DNA from: Caminibacter pacificus
Lineage (GTDB): Bacteria > Campylobacterota > Campylobacteria > Campylobacterales > Nautiliaceae
Length of the DNA stretch: 64,000 nt
Assembly: GCF_003752135.1 (NCBI RefSeq)
Contig: NZ_RJVK01000002.1
Location: forward strand, 62,001 to 126,000
Reading direction: 5' to 3'
The notes beneath the pieces are model-generated. The model ran no database searches. It was not told where the DNA came from and saw nothing but the letters and a program-made list of their open reading frames with translations. The translations under genes were made by a program, and so were the position numbers. The first letter of the stretch is position 1. Each line of letters starts with the position of its first letter. Positions 45,642 to 53,965 of this stretch are shown here, in pieces.

Positions 45642-46304
45642 ATGCATGTGGCTATTATTATGGACGGAAACGGTAGATGGGCTAAAAAACGAGGCTTAAA
45701 AAGAACTGAGGGACACAAAAGAGGTGCCGAAGTCGTAAAAGAAATTACGACATATTGTGCGAATAATCCTGAAATTTCGGTACTTACGCTTTACGCTTTT
45801 TCGACTGAAAATTGGAAAAGACCGAAAATGGAAGTCGATTTTTTAATGAGACTTTTGGATAATTGGCTAAAAAAAGAACTTCCGACTTATATACAAAACG
45901 AAGTAAAATTCGAAGTAATAGGAGATATTTCAAAGTTTTCTCCGGCTCTTAGAAAAAGAATAGAATACACTAAAGAAGTAACAAAAAATTATAAAAAATT
46001 AACTCAAGTACTCGCTTTAAATTACGGAAGTAGAGACGAGATAACAAGAGCTGTAAAAAAAATGATAGAAAAAAACGAAGAAATAACACCCGAAAACATC
46101 CAAAAAAATCTCGATATCAGCAGAGATGTCGATTTGCTTATAAGAACGAGCGGAGAAATAAGAGTCAGCAACTTTTTACTGTGGCAAATCGCATATGCCG
46201 AGATGTTTTTTACAAAAACGCTTTGGCCCGATTTCACGCCTGAGGAATTAGACGGTATAATTACCGAGTTCAAAAAAAGAGAAAGACGTTTCGGAGGAAT
46301 TTAG
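45642..46304 (+). CDS. uppS: Undecaprenyl diphosphate synthase
   Basis: The cis-prenyltransferase that makes the lipid carrier for cell-wall precursors. Motifs: the N-terminal HVAIIMDGNGRWAKKRGLKR with the catalytic aspartate, YAFSTENWKRPKMEV, LALNYGSRDEI, and the C-terminal LIRTSGEIRVSNFLLWQIAY. At 220 residues it is a compact member. It sits one base after the unknown gene and one base before the prepilin peptidase gene's TTG. Confidence 0.94.
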   Translation: MHVAIIMDGNGRWAKKRGLKRTEGHKRGAEVVKEITTYCANNPEISVLTLYAFSTENWKRPKMEVDFLMRLLDNWLKKELPTYIQNEVKFEVIGDISKFSPALRKRIEYTKEVTKNYKKLTQVLALNYGSRDEITRAVKKMIEKNEEITPENIQKNLDISRDVDLLIRTSGEIRVSNFLLWQIAYAEMFFTKTLWPDFTPEELDGIITEFKKRERRFGGI

Positions 46305-46305
46305 A

Positions 46306-47055
46306 TTGGAAATATATACTTACATCGTTTTGTTTTTACTTGGAATTTGTATAGGTAGTTTTTTAAACGTCGTAATTTACAGAGTCCCTTTAAATAAAAG
46401 CATAATATCACCACCAAGCAGTTGTCCAGCGTGTGACCAGAAGATAAAGCCGTGGCATAACATACCGATTTTAGGCTGGCTTATCCTAAAAGGGAAATGC
46501 GCAAACTGCGGTGCTAAAATATCAATAAGATACCCTATTATCGAATTTTTAACGGGTCTTTTAGCAGTAGCGATTTATTATAAAATGCAAACTATAGATA
46601 TTTTTTATTTGGTAAATTTCGCTATTTTCGCTACTCTTTTAGCCCTTAGTATGATAGATTTCGATTACAAAGCCGTACCCGATAGCCTCAATCTTTTAGC
46701 TTTAACGCTCGCTTTTTTTTCTTCTGCCGATATTATCGAAAACTTCAAAAACGCTCTTTTAATGATGGGTGGAATGAGCCTTATTAGGTTTTATGTTTCG
46801 TATCTCATAAAAAAAGAAGCGATGGGAGAGGGAGATATTATCGTTGCCGGGACAATGGGAGCGGTGCTCGGGATAAAACTCTCTTTAATCGCTATATTTT
46901 TAGCCGCCGTGCTTGCTATAATTCCTTCGTTATATAATCGTTTTGCAAACAAAGACATCGAATTGCCTTTTATTCCGTTTTTGGCAATGGGAATGTTTTT
47001 GGCATGGTTTTTCGATTCATATTTTTTAGAGTTATGGAGCAAGCTGTATGGATAA
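46306..47055 (+). CDS. Prepilin peptidase (type IV leader peptidase/N-methyltransferase)
   Basis: A membrane aspartate protease that cuts and methylates prepilins such as those at 15.8-17.9 kb. The N-terminal methylase-type part has GSFLNVVIYRVPL and a four-cysteine zinc motif (CPACDQK, CANCGAK). Catalytic aspartates lie in SMIDFDYKAVPD and GEGDIIVAGTMGA. Translation starts at TTG 46306, eight bases after GGAGG. About seven helices are predicted. It overlaps the LptF/G gene by eight bases. Confidence 0.92.
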   Translation: MEIYTYIVLFLLGICIGSFLNVVIYRVPLNKSIISPPSSCPACDQKIKPWHNIPILGWLILKGKCANCGAKISIRYPIIEFLTGLLAVAIYYKMQTIDIFYLVNFAIFATLLALSMIDFDYKAVPDSLNLLALTLAFFSSADIIENFKNALLMMGGMSLIRFYVSYLIKKEAMGEGDIIVAGTMGAVLGIKLSLIAIFLAAVLAIIPSLYNRFANKDIELPFIPFLAMGMFLAWFFDSYFLELWSKLYG

Positions 47056-48019
47056 AATTTCGAAATATCTCTTAAAAGAATTTTTTCCTCTCTTTTTCAC
47101 TCTTTTTTCTATTATCGCACTTATAGTATCATTGATATTTATTATCTCCATTTCAAATATAACTGCAGGGCTTCAAATAACATTCATAGAGCTTTTAAAA
47201 CTATATCTTTTATCCTTGCCTCAAATAGTTTTTATCGCAATTCCTCTTGCATTTTTCATTTCAGCCTCATCACTTTACGCAAGGCTTAGTGACACTCAGG
47301 AATTAATAGCTCTCTTTTCGTTAGGATTCAAACCTATAAAACTATTAAAAGTTATCATTTTTTTAGCGCTCGGAGTTTCTCTTATCAATCTTTTCATACT
47401 TTTCGTCTCAATCCCCTACTCCAAAGTCGCATTCAAAAACCTAAAAAACGAAAAAAAACAAGAAGCCAAATTTAACTTTCAAAGCTCTCAAATCTCACAG
47501 CAATTCGGAGAGTGGTCAATCTTTGCCACAAAATCAAAACAAAAAAGCTATTCCGATTTATATCTCTACAACTCAAAAACGGACAGATTCATAATCGCTA
47601 AAAACGCAAACCTCAAAAACGACAAAGGTTATTTGCAATTCACCCTAAATAACGGAAATATTTACGATTTCAACAGCAGTTTTTATATTAATTTTAAAGA
47701 GATGCAAATCAATCAAAAAATTCCGAAAATAAAAATCTCGATTTTTAATTTTTCAAACTATTTCAACTACAACAAAAAACTTTTTACTAAATATCTACCT
47801 TTTGCTTTGATTCCTTTATCACTACTATTTTTCATACCGCTTATAAGTTTTTTTCATCCAAGACTCAATAAAAAACACACTTTAGGCTATTCGATACTGA
47901 TTTTGGCAATTTATATCGTAGCAACATTTGCAAACAAAAGCTTTTTTATAGCTCTTATAATTCCGCTACTATTTTTTATCATCGGAGGGATTTTATATAA
48001 ATGGAAAGTCAAGTTTTAA
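47048..48019 (+). CDS. LptF/LptG-family lipopolysaccharide export permease
   Basis: A YjgP/YjgQ-type permease with six membrane helices, three on each side of a periplasmic beta-rich domain (residues ~125-245). The start KISKYLLKEFFPLFFTLFS is characteristic, as is the polar LYARLSDTQELIALFSLGF loop. It works with LptB to move lipopolysaccharide out of the inner membrane. Whether it is the F or the G subunit is not clear; no second permease is in the window. truA starts inside its 3' end. Confidence 0.87.
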   Translation: MDKISKYLLKEFFPLFFTLFSIIALIVSLIFIISISNITAGLQITFIELLKLYLLSLPQIVFIAIPLAFFISASSLYARLSDTQELIALFSLGFKPIKLLKVIIFLALGVSLINLFILFVSIPYSKVAFKNLKNEKKQEAKFNFQSSQISQQFGEWSIFATKSKQKSYSDLYLYNSKTDRFIIAKNANLKNDKGYLQFTLNNGNIYDFNSSFYINFKEMQINQKIPKIKISIFNFSNYFNYNKKLFTKYLPFALIPLSLLFFIPLISFFHPRLNKKHTLGYSILILAIYIVATFANKSFFIALIIPLLFFIIGGILYKWKVKF

Positions 48020-48726
48020 AAGCGGTAATTTCTTATGACGGCAGTAAATTCTACGGAATGCAAAAACAGCCCGGAAAAAAAACAATCCAAGGCGAGATAG
48101 AACACGCACTAACTAAATTAAATATTATCTCCGAAGTAAAACACGCAGGAAGAACGGATAGAGGCGTTCACGCTCTCAATCAGGTAATAAGCTTCGACTC
48201 ACCCTATTTTTGGGAAATAGAAAAACTACAAAATAGCCTTAATAAAATACTTCATCCTTACATTCACATAAAAAAACTCTCCAAAGCACCCCAAAACTTC
48301 AATCCGAGATTCGATGCCAAAAAAAGAAGCTACAGATATTTAATAAGCCCTATTTTTTCTCCACATACGGCGGATTACGTAACATATTATCCCAAAAATA
48401 TAAACTATCCGCTTTTAAAAGAATCGCTTCGAATTCTTAAAGGCCGACACAATTTCGAATATTTCGCGAAAACAGGAAGTAGTGTCAATTCTTACGTAAG
48501 AGAGATATATCATACCGATATTTTCGAATATAAAAACTTAACGGTTATCAAGATTGTAGGAAACGGCTTTTTAAGAGGTCAAATAAGAATAATAGTCGAT
48601 TTTTTACTAAAAATAAACGAAGACGTCTTAAGCTTAAACGACCTAAAAGCACAGCTTAACGGAAAGCTCATATCAAAACATCTCGCACCACCTAACGGAT
48701 TATATCTTGAGAGAATTTGGTATTAA
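48001..48726 (+). CDS. truA: tRNA pseudouridine(38-40) synthase TruA
   Basis: Converts U38-U40 in tRNA anticodon arms. The catalytic aspartate is in HAGRTDRGVHALNQVISFD; other family features are ISYDGSKFYGMQKQP, FNPRFDAKKRSYRYLI and GNGFLRGQIRIIV. It overlaps the permease gene by 19 bases and ends the glmU-truA run. About 50 bases without clear features separate it from the tRNA genes on the other strand. Confidence 0.93.
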   Translation: MESQVLKAVISYDGSKFYGMQKQPGKKTIQGEIEHALTKLNIISEVKHAGRTDRGVHALNQVISFDSPYFWEIEKLQNSLNKILHPYIHIKKLSKAPQNFNPRFDAKKRSYRYLISPIFSPHTADYVTYYPKNINYPLLKESLRILKGRHNFEYFAKTGSSVNSYVREIYHTDIFEYKNLTVIKIVGNGFLRGQIRIIVDFLLKINEDVLSLNDLKAQLNGKLISKHLAPPNGLYLERIWY

Positions 48727-48779
48727 AATGCTGAGTTATTAAGCTTTAGTGTCAGAGAGTTTTAGTCTTTAAATTTTTT

Positions 48780-48856
48780 TGGTTGCGGGGGTGGGATTTG
48801 AACCCACGACCTCCGGGTTATGAGCCCGGCGAGCTACCAGGCTGCTCTACCCCGCG
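48780..48856 (-). tRNA. Initiator tRNA-fMet (anticodon CAT)
   Basis: A 77-base cloverleaf with encoded CCA. The acceptor CGCGGGG is opposed by CCCCGCA, giving the C1-A72 mismatch diagnostic of bacterial initiators, and the anticodon stem has the three G-C pairs GGG/CCC. Anticodon CAT at 48820-48822. It is the second tRNA of a pair with tRNA-Gln, nine bases downstream of it. Confidence 0.97.
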
Positions 48857-48865
48857 TCATTCAAA

Positions 48866-48940
48866 TGGCTGGGCTGGGAGGATTCGAACCTCCGAATGAC
48901 GGAGTCAAAGTCCGCTGCCTTACCACTTGGCGACAGCCCA
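48866..48940 (-). tRNA. tRNA-Gln (anticodon TTG)
   Basis: A 75-base cloverleaf: acceptor TGGGCTG paired with CAGCCCA, discriminator G, encoded CCA, and loop CTTTGAC with anticodon TTG at 48906-48908. Its presence alongside gatC is compatible with charging of tRNA-Gln by transamidation. Confidence 0.96.
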
Positions 48941-48958
48941 ATGTCATTTGGTGATGAA

Positions 48959-48987
48959 ATTGTAGTAAAAAAAGCCCGCCAAGTCAA
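48959..48987 (-). promoter_or_regulatory. Promoter of the tRNA-Gln/tRNA-fMet unit
   Basis: On the minus strand TTGACT (48987-48982), a 17-base spacer and TACAAT (48964-48959), 18 bases before tRNA-Gln. It has the same form as the trxC and toxin-antitoxin promoters. Confidence 0.8.
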
Positions 48988-49068
48988 GAGTTTTAAAGCA
49001 AATTTCGACAAAATTTCATAAAAATTAAATTCTAAGTCAATCTATATCAAGAAAGTTAAATTTTTTGA

Positions 49069-49074
49069 TATAAT
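49069..49074 (+). promoter_or_regulatory. -10 box upstream of the Hc1-like gene
   Basis: TATAAT lies 19 bases before the ATG at 49094; AAGGAG follows at the usual distance for translation. Confidence 0.5.
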
Positions 49075-49093
49075 TATATAAAAAAGGAGAAAA

Positions 49094-49294
49094 ATGGCAA
49101 CGATTGAATCACTTGATAAAGTACTAAATGAAGTGGAAGAAGAACTAAAAGAAGCGCTATTCGAAACTGAAAAAATTAAGGTAAAATATACAAAAGCATC
49201 GGCAAGAAGACTAAGAAGACATCTTGATAATTTGGCAAAACTGAAAGTTACGTTAAGAAAGGAGATGTTGGAGTATGAAAAAAACCACCTCTGA
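49094..49294 (+). CDS. Small basic helical protein, histone Hc1-like
   Basis: 66 residues: an acidic helical first half (LDKVLNEVEEELKEAL) and a basic second half (KYTKASARRLRRHLDNLAKL, then RKEML). The pattern of an Arg/Ser-rich turn followed by a helix resembles the Hc1-like proteins annotated in Bacteroidota, but length and similarity are too low to be sure. A nucleic-acid-binding role is a guess. It overlaps the cupin gene by 20 bases. Confidence 0.6.
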   Translation: MATIESLDKVLNEVEEELKEALFETEKIKVKYTKASARRLRRHLDNLAKLKVTLRKEMLEYEKNHL

Positions 49295-49547
49295 AATGAT
49301 AGAGGAGTTAAAAGCAAAAGGTTTTAAGGATATATTCATTTGGAGCGATAGCAAGGGTACATATTACGATTGGCATAAACACCCTTATGACGAAATAAGA
49401 GTAATGCTTAAAGGCGAAATGATAATAAATACAAAAGAGAATCAATATCACCTAAAAGCCGGGGATGTTTTAAACGTCCCTGCCGGCGAAGTACATGAGG
49501 CGTACGTACTTGAAGATTGCGAATATATTTGCGGCTCTAAATACTAA
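49275..49547 (+). CDS. Small cupin-domain protein
   Basis: A 90-residue single-domain cupin. The metal-binding motif YDWHKHPYDEIRVMLKGEM has the two histidines and glutamate, and the second motif AGDVLNVPAGEVHEAYV supplies the third histidine. Such proteins bind a divalent metal and small ligands; the substrate is unknown. GGAG lies before the start inside the preceding gene. The rnpB promoter follows eight bases after its stop. Confidence 0.82.
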   Translation: MKKTTSEMIEELKAKGFKDIFIWSDSKGTYYDWHKHPYDEIRVMLKGEMIINTKENQYHLKAGDVLNVPAGEVHEAYVLEDCEYICGSKY

Positions 49548-49554
49548 AATTTGG

Positions 49555-49560
49555 TATAAT
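49555..49560 (+). promoter_or_regulatory. -10 box of the rnpB promoter
   Basis: TATAAT ends ten bases before the first paired base of the RNase P RNA. Confidence 0.65.
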
Positions 49561-49570
49561 TATATATAAA

Positions 49571-49894
49571 GGCACACCGGGAGGCTGCTGGGAAACCAGA
49601 GGAAAGTCCGGGCTGCAGCAAGGCAGGGGTCAGTCTAACGGACTGCCGCCGAAAGGCGAGGGAAAGTGCCACAGAAAACAGACCGCCGATGGAGCCTTCG
49701 GGCTCACAGGCAAGGGTGAAACGGTGAGGTAAGAGCTCACCAGAGGGTATGGCGACATACCCTGCTTGGTAAACCCACCCCGCAGCAAGGAGGGATGGTA
49801 AAGCCTTGCGTCACTACCCTCCGCATGAGCGGCACCGCAAGGTGCGCGCCGAGATAAATAGCCTCCGAAACAGAACCCGGCTTACTGGTGTGCC
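49571..49894 (+). ncRNA. rnpB: RNase P RNA (bacterial class A)
   Basis: The catalytic RNA that matures tRNA 5' ends. GGCACACC (49571-49578) pairs with GGTGTGCC (49887-49894) to form P1. Conserved region I is seen as GAGGAAAGTCCGGGC, followed by ACAGAAAACAGACCGCC, GGCAAGGGTGAAACGGTGAG and the 3' P4 strand ACAGAACCCGGCTTAC. The length of ~324 bases is somewhat short for class A. It lies between the cupin gene and dnaJ and is far richer in G and C than its surroundings. Confidence 0.97.
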
Positions 49895-49931
49895 TATTAC
49901 TTCATACATCTACAAAATCCCGCTTACTTGA

Positions 49932-49937
49932 TATAAT
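49932..49937 (+). promoter_or_regulatory. -10 box of the dnaJ promoter
   Basis: TATAAT lies 25 bases before the dnaJ ATG. No CIRCE element (TTAGCACTC inverted repeat) was seen, so heat-shock control by HrcA at this site is not supported. Confidence 0.5.
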
Positions 49938-49962
49938 TTCACAAAAATTTCCAGGAGGGGAA

Positions 49963-51042
49963 ATGGATTATTATGAAATTTTAGGCGTTAGCAAAAACGC
50001 GACAAAAGTGGAAATAAAAAAAGCATATAGAAAACTCGCAATGAAATATCATCCGGACAAAAACCCGGGAGATAAAGAAGCGGAAGAAAAATTCAAACTG
50101 ATAAACGAAGCTTATCAAGTATTAAGCGACGACGAAAAAAGAGCGATTTACGACAAATACGGAAAAGAAGGTTTAGAGGGCAGAGGATACAAAACGGACT
50201 TCAATTTTAACGACATCTTCGATATGTTTAATGACATTTTCGGTGGCGGCGGATATGAAGAATTTCATATGCCGTACGATATGGATAGAGCCGTGGAAGT
50301 CGAACTTGAATTTGAAGAAGCGATATACGGAATAAGCAAAGAAATAGAGATAGATTATTATGCGCTTTGTCCAAAATGTAAAGGTACGGGTGCCGAAGAG
50401 ACGATAACGTGTCCGAGCTGCCACGGAAGAGGAAGTATTGTAGTCGGAAACGGCTTTATGAGAATATCCCAAACGTGTCCTCAGTGTAGCGGAAGAGGAT
50501 TTATTCCTAAAAAAGTTTGTAACGAGTGTAGAGGTCGCGGGTATGTGATTAAGAGCGAAAAAATAAAAGTGGATATCCCTGCCGGGGTTGATAGCGGTAT
50601 GAGAATGAGAGTGAGAGGACACGGAAACGAATATCCAAACGGCAGAGGAGATTTATATCTGATATTTAACGTAAAACCTTCAAAAATCTTCCAAAGAAAA
50701 GGAAACCATTTAATAGTAGATGTCCCGGTATTTTTCACAAGCGCTATTTTAGGAGATAAAGTCAAAATTCCTACTCTAAACGGAGAAAAAGAGATAGAAA
50801 TCAAACCGAATACAAAAGACAACACCAAAATAATCTTCAGAGGCGAAGGTATAGCCGACCCGAATACGGGAAGAAAAGGCGATTTGATAGCTATAATAAA
50901 CATCGTATATCCTAAAAAACTTAACGACGAACAAAGAGAACTTCTTGAAAAATTACACGAAAGCTTTACTGGCGAGATAAAAGAGCACAAAAGTTTCTTG
51001 GATGAAGCGATAGAAAAAGTTAAAGGCTGGTTTAAAAAATAA
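49963..51042 (+). CDS. dnaJ: Chaperone DnaJ
   Basis: A type I Hsp40. J domain with HPD ([18 protein letters not shown]), a short Gly/Phe region ([13 protein letters not shown]), and four CxxCxGxG zinc repeats ([32 protein letters not shown]), then the substrate-binding beta domains. ATG at 49963 follows AGGAGGGG and gives 359 residues; the open frame upstream lies in rnpB. No dnaK or grpE is adjacent. The 3' end forms half of a palindrome shared with the convergent peptidase gene. Confidence 0.95.
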   Translation: MDYYEILGVSKNATKVEIKKAYRKLAMKYHPDKNPGDKEAEEKFKLINEAYQVLSDDEKRAIYDKYGKEGLEGRGYKTDFNFNDIFDMFNDIFGGGGYEEFHMPYDMDRAVEVELEFEEAIYGISKEIEIDYYALCPKCKGTGAEETITCPSCHGRGSIVVGNGFMRISQTCPQCSGRGFIPKKVCNECRGRGYVIKSEKIKVDIPAGVDSGMRMRVRGHGNEYPNGRGDLYLIFNVKPSKIFQRKGNHLIVDVPVFFTSAILGDKVKIPTLNGEKEIEIKPNTKDNTKIIFRGEGIADPNTGRKGDLIAIINIVYPKKLNDEQRELLEKLHESFTGEIKEHKSFLDEAIEKVKGWFKK

Positions 51043-51055
51043 CCGCCTTTAACTT
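51017..51055. terminator. Palindrome spanning the ends of dnaJ and the convergent M50 gene
   Basis: AAGTTAAAGGC (51017-51027) pairs perfectly with GCCTTTAACTT (51045-51055). One arm encodes the last residues of DnaJ and the other covers the stop of the M50 gene; only six bases separate the two stop codons. A bidirectional terminator is likely, although T-runs are short. Confidence 0.6.
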
Positions 51056-51708
51056 AAAAGCCAAGCAATAATAATTTTTGCCGGCATAAAGATATAATCG
51101 CTAAGCGGCGTAAAAAGAATAATCATCAAAATTATCATTCCGTAAGGCTCTATTTTGTTATAAAACCTCACAATACTTTCCCACCTAAAATGTAAAGAAA
51201 GATATTTTATAGCGTTCGCTCCGTCAAGCGGAGGTACGGGTATTAGGTTGAATACCGCCAAAATTACGTTTACCACCACCATATAAAATAAAAACATAAA
51301 GAGAAACGCTTCTATCAAATTGTTCGGAGGATAAACAAACCCGATAATACTCGAAGCGATAAGCGCCATAATAAAATTATACGTCACTCCCGCCAAGCTA
51401 ACAGCCACGGCAGCCAAATATCCTCCGTTTTGCACTACTGTAAAAATATTAACCGGCACGGGCTTAGCCCACCCGAAAATTATAGGATTTTCAACGCCTA
51501 CGAGTTTCTGCGAAAGATACAAAACTATCGGAAAAACGATACTCCCGAAAGGGTCGATATGTTTTATCGGATTGATAGATAATCTTCCTTCCCTACTTGC
51601 CGTTTCGTCTCCGTAATATTTTGCAACAAGTCCGTGCATAATCTCATGCCCGATAATCGCCACCAAAAAGGCTAAAATCATAGCCGAAAATTTAATAACA
51701 AAATCCAT
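51049..51708 (-). CDS. Site-2 protease (M50) family membrane metalloprotease
   Basis: 219 residues, about five membrane helices. The zinc site HEIMHG is in the first helical region (IIGHEIMHGLVAKYYGDETA) and the second motif, PVPPLDGANAIKYL, supplies the aspartate. It matches the small rhomboid-unrelated M50B group (SREBP site-2-like) of unknown substrates, lacking the PDZ domain of RseP. It follows lepB with a one-base overlap (TAATG), so it is co-translated with signal peptidase. Confidence 0.87.
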   Translation of the reverse strand: MDFVIKFSAMILAFLVAIIGHEIMHGLVAKYYGDETASREGRLSINPIKHIDPFGSIVFPIVLYLSQKLVGVENPIIFGWAKPVPVNIFTVVQNGGYLAAVAVSLAGVTYNFIMALIASSIIGFVYPPNNLIEAFLFMFLFYMVVVNVILAVFNLIPVPPLDGANAIKYLSLHFRWESIVRFYNKIEPYGMIILMIILFTPLSDYIFMPAKIIIAWLLS

Positions 51709-52673
51709 TAATACCCTTCACATCCTGCGGTTTTATAAGGTTGTTTTCCTTCTCTTAACTCTTCTTCGATTTCATTGATAGTTTTTCCTACCCTATTCCA
51801 TCTGATAGTGAAATCTTTATCCCAGCTCATATAAATAAACCAAGGCTTTCCTACTACGAGTTTATAAGGCACAGGTCCCCAAAATCTACTATCAAAACTC
51901 TCGTCTCTGTTATCACCTATCATTAAGAAATAATCTTTTGCAAGTTTCGAATAGAAAAACTGAACTTTTCCGTCTTTAAGATAAAATCCCATTCCGACGT
52001 CTATTTGCTGAGGCGATACGTCTTCTCCTTGAAGAGCCGCCGCTGCGATTACTTGATTGATTATTTTCTTGACTTCTTTATAAGGCACGTATCCGCTGTA
52101 TTTGTTTAATCCAGCAAAATCCACAAGCTCTTGAGCTCTTTGTCTTAGTGCGAAAAACGTTACGTTTTGATTGATATAATGTATTCCTCTATGCTCTTTC
52201 ATATAAGGATTCAATACGAAAAGTTTGCCGTTGAACTCTTTTGTCTCGAATCCTTTGAAATGTTTTTTTACATATTCGTTGCCGTTTTTCGGATGAAGCC
52301 AAAAACCTTTGTCGTCATATATCACCTCATCACCATTTCCGGCAAAACATCTTTTGACAAAATGCATTTTCACTTTCAAAGGAAACCTGAAAATTACAAT
52401 ATCTCCGTCTTTTGGTCTCGGACCGTCTATTAAGTGCCCGTCTCCTCTAAAATCAGGCAAAATCGGCACTTCTATCCAAGGAATATGAGGAATCGGTACT
52501 CCGTATGCAAATTTTTTGGCAAATAACGCATCTCCTGGAAGTAAAGTTTTCTTCATACTTCCGCTCGGAATTACAAACGCTTGAGCCAAGAAAAATATTA
52601 CAAGTAATACGATTACGATCGTACCGGTCCAAGAGTTGGACCAGTGATAAAGTTTTTTTAACTTTTCTTTCAT
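51708..52673 (-). CDS. lepB: Signal peptidase I
   Basis: Removes signal peptides from exported proteins. One membrane helix (TGTIVIVLLVIFFLAQAF) leads to the catalytic serine in IPSGSMKKTLLPGD. The lysine is in the motif DIVIFRFPLKVKMHFVKRCF; GDNRDESFDSRFWGPV is box E. A ~130-residue insertion separates the boxes, giving 321 residues. It overlaps folD by ATGA and the M50 gene by one base. Confidence 0.94.
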   Translation of the reverse strand: MKEKLKKLYHWSNSWTGTIVIVLLVIFFLAQAFVIPSGSMKKTLLPGDALFAKKFAYGVPIPHIPWIEVPILPDFRGDGHLIDGPRPKDGDIVIFRFPLKVKMHFVKRCFAGNGDEVIYDDKGFWLHPKNGNEYVKKHFKGFETKEFNGKLFVLNPYMKEHRGIHYINQNVTFFALRQRAQELVDFAGLNKYSGYVPYKEVKKIINQVIAAAALQGEDVSPQQIDVGMGFYLKDGKVQFFYSKLAKDYFLMIGDNRDESFDSRFWGPVPYKLVVGKPWFIYMSWDKDFTIRWNRVGKTINEIEEELREGKQPYKTAGCEGY

Positions 52674-53524
52674 TTAACCTCTTTTGCGAAATTTTTTGCG
52701 GCTTTTACCGTATTTTTTAGAAGCATTGCGATTGTCATAGGTCCCACACCACCGGGTACCGGAGTAATATAAGAAGCTTTTTTACTTACGTTTTCAAAAT
52801 CCACATCCCCTACGAGTTTGCCGCTTGGAAGTCTGTTTATTCCGATATCTACAACGATAACGCCATCTTTTACCATATCTTCTGTAATTAAGTTAGGCTT
52901 CCCAACCCCTACGATTACGATATCGGCTCTTTTAGTATGAGCCGCTAAATCACGAGTTTCGATATGACAAATATCTACCGTCGCCCAAGCATTTACAAGT
53001 AGCGCCCACATCGGCTTACCAACGATATTGCTTGCTCCCACGACACATACGTCTTTTCCTACAAGGTCGATATCGTACTCCTTAAAAAGCTCCATAACTC
53101 CAAGCGGAGTACAAGGGGCGAAAGTATCTAGTCCTTCGACAAGTCTTCCCATATTATAAGGATGAAACCCGTCAACGTCTTTTTTAGGAGACACTCTTTC
53201 TAAGATTTTAGTAGTATCTATATGTTTTGGGAGAGGTAATTGAATCAAAAGTCCGTGAATATTCGGATTTTCGTTAATCATATCGATAGTTGAGAGAAGT
53301 TCTTTTTCAGTAATATTCTCAGGAAATTCATGTACGACACTATAAATTCCAACATCCTGACAAGCGTCTCTTTTCATTTTTACATAAACATGGCTTGCCG
53401 GGTCGTTTCCGACCAAAATCACCGCAAGTCCGGGAGTTATACCTTTGGCTTTGAGCTCTTCTACTTCACCTCTTAACTCTTCTTTTATCTTATTTGACAG
53501 CTTTTTTCCGTCGAGAATTGTCAT
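52670..53524 (-). CDS. folD: Methylenetetrahydrofolate dehydrogenase/cyclohydrolase
   Basis: The bifunctional enzyme of one-carbon metabolism. Motifs: AVILVGNDPASHVYVKMKRDAC with the catalytic Tyr and Lys, GLLIQLPLPKHID, PKKDVDGFHPYNMGRL and VVGASNIVGKPMWALL for NADP. Also PTP-type PGGVGPMTIAMLLKNT near the end. The length of 284 residues is standard. It heads the folD-lepB-M50 overlapping run. Confidence 0.95.
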   Translation of the reverse strand: MTILDGKKLSNKIKEELRGEVEELKAKGITPGLAVILVGNDPASHVYVKMKRDACQDVGIYSVVHEFPENITEKELLSTIDMINENPNIHGLLIQLPLPKHIDTTKILERVSPKKDVDGFHPYNMGRLVEGLDTFAPCTPLGVMELFKEYDIDLVGKDVCVVGASNIVGKPMWALLVNAWATVDICHIETRDLAAHTKRADIVIVGVGKPNLITEDMVKDGVIVVDIGINRLPSGKLVGDVDFENVSKKASYITPVPGGVGPMTIAMLLKNTVKAAKNFAKEVK

Positions 53525-53593
53525 AATTTTCCCTTTTTGGTAAAATATTTCAGAATTTTAACATAATTGAATAAACTTAAAGTGAAAGTAAAT

Positions 53594-53965
53594 ATGAAAA
53601 GAATCCTTTTATTTTTGATAATAACTTACGCCTTCTCTCAGGATTGGTTTATTACAAACTACGAATACGGAAAAATGCTATATCACAACCCAAGAGGTAT
53701 CAGCTGTGCCAAATGTCACGGCGAAAAAGCAAAAGGAAAAATAATAGCCAAATATTACGTAACCAAAAAACACAAAAACGGCACGGTCGAAAAAATCCTA
53801 AAAGTAGTCAAAGCCCCGAATATTCAAAACGTAAGCTATGACGAATTAAAAGAAAGACTACTTCACTACAAATATCTCTCGGTAATGCCAAAATACAACT
53901 ACCTAACAAAAGAAGAGATAGAGGCTTTATATCTCTATATCCACGCACAAAAGGATAAAAAATGA
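53594..53965 (+). CDS. Small periplasmic c-type cytochrome
   Basis: 123 residues with a signal peptide (KRILLFLIITYAFSQ) and one haem site CAKCHG (about residue 38); a methionine in SVMPKYNYLT is the likely second axial ligand. The IEALYLYIHAQ end is typical of monohaem cytochromes of this class. ATG at 53594 places the signal peptide at the start, although the ribosome binding site is weak. It overlaps the CitE-like gene by four bases, an unusual pairing. Confidence 0.82.
   Translation: MKRILLFLIITYAFSQDWFITNYEYGKMLYHNPRGISCAKCHGEKAKGKIIAKYYVTKKHKNGTVEKILKVVKAPNIQNVSYDELKERLLHYKYLSVMPKYNYLTKEEIEALYLYIHAQKDKK

Noticed and set aside
49898-49960. HrcA/CIRCE heat-shock operator before dnaJ
   Set aside because: No TTAGCACTC inverted repeat is visible in the leader.
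49888-49962. N-terminal extension of DnaJ
   Set aside because: The extension starts within the 3' end of RNase P RNA and crosses the dnaJ promoter; the J domain begins at 49963.
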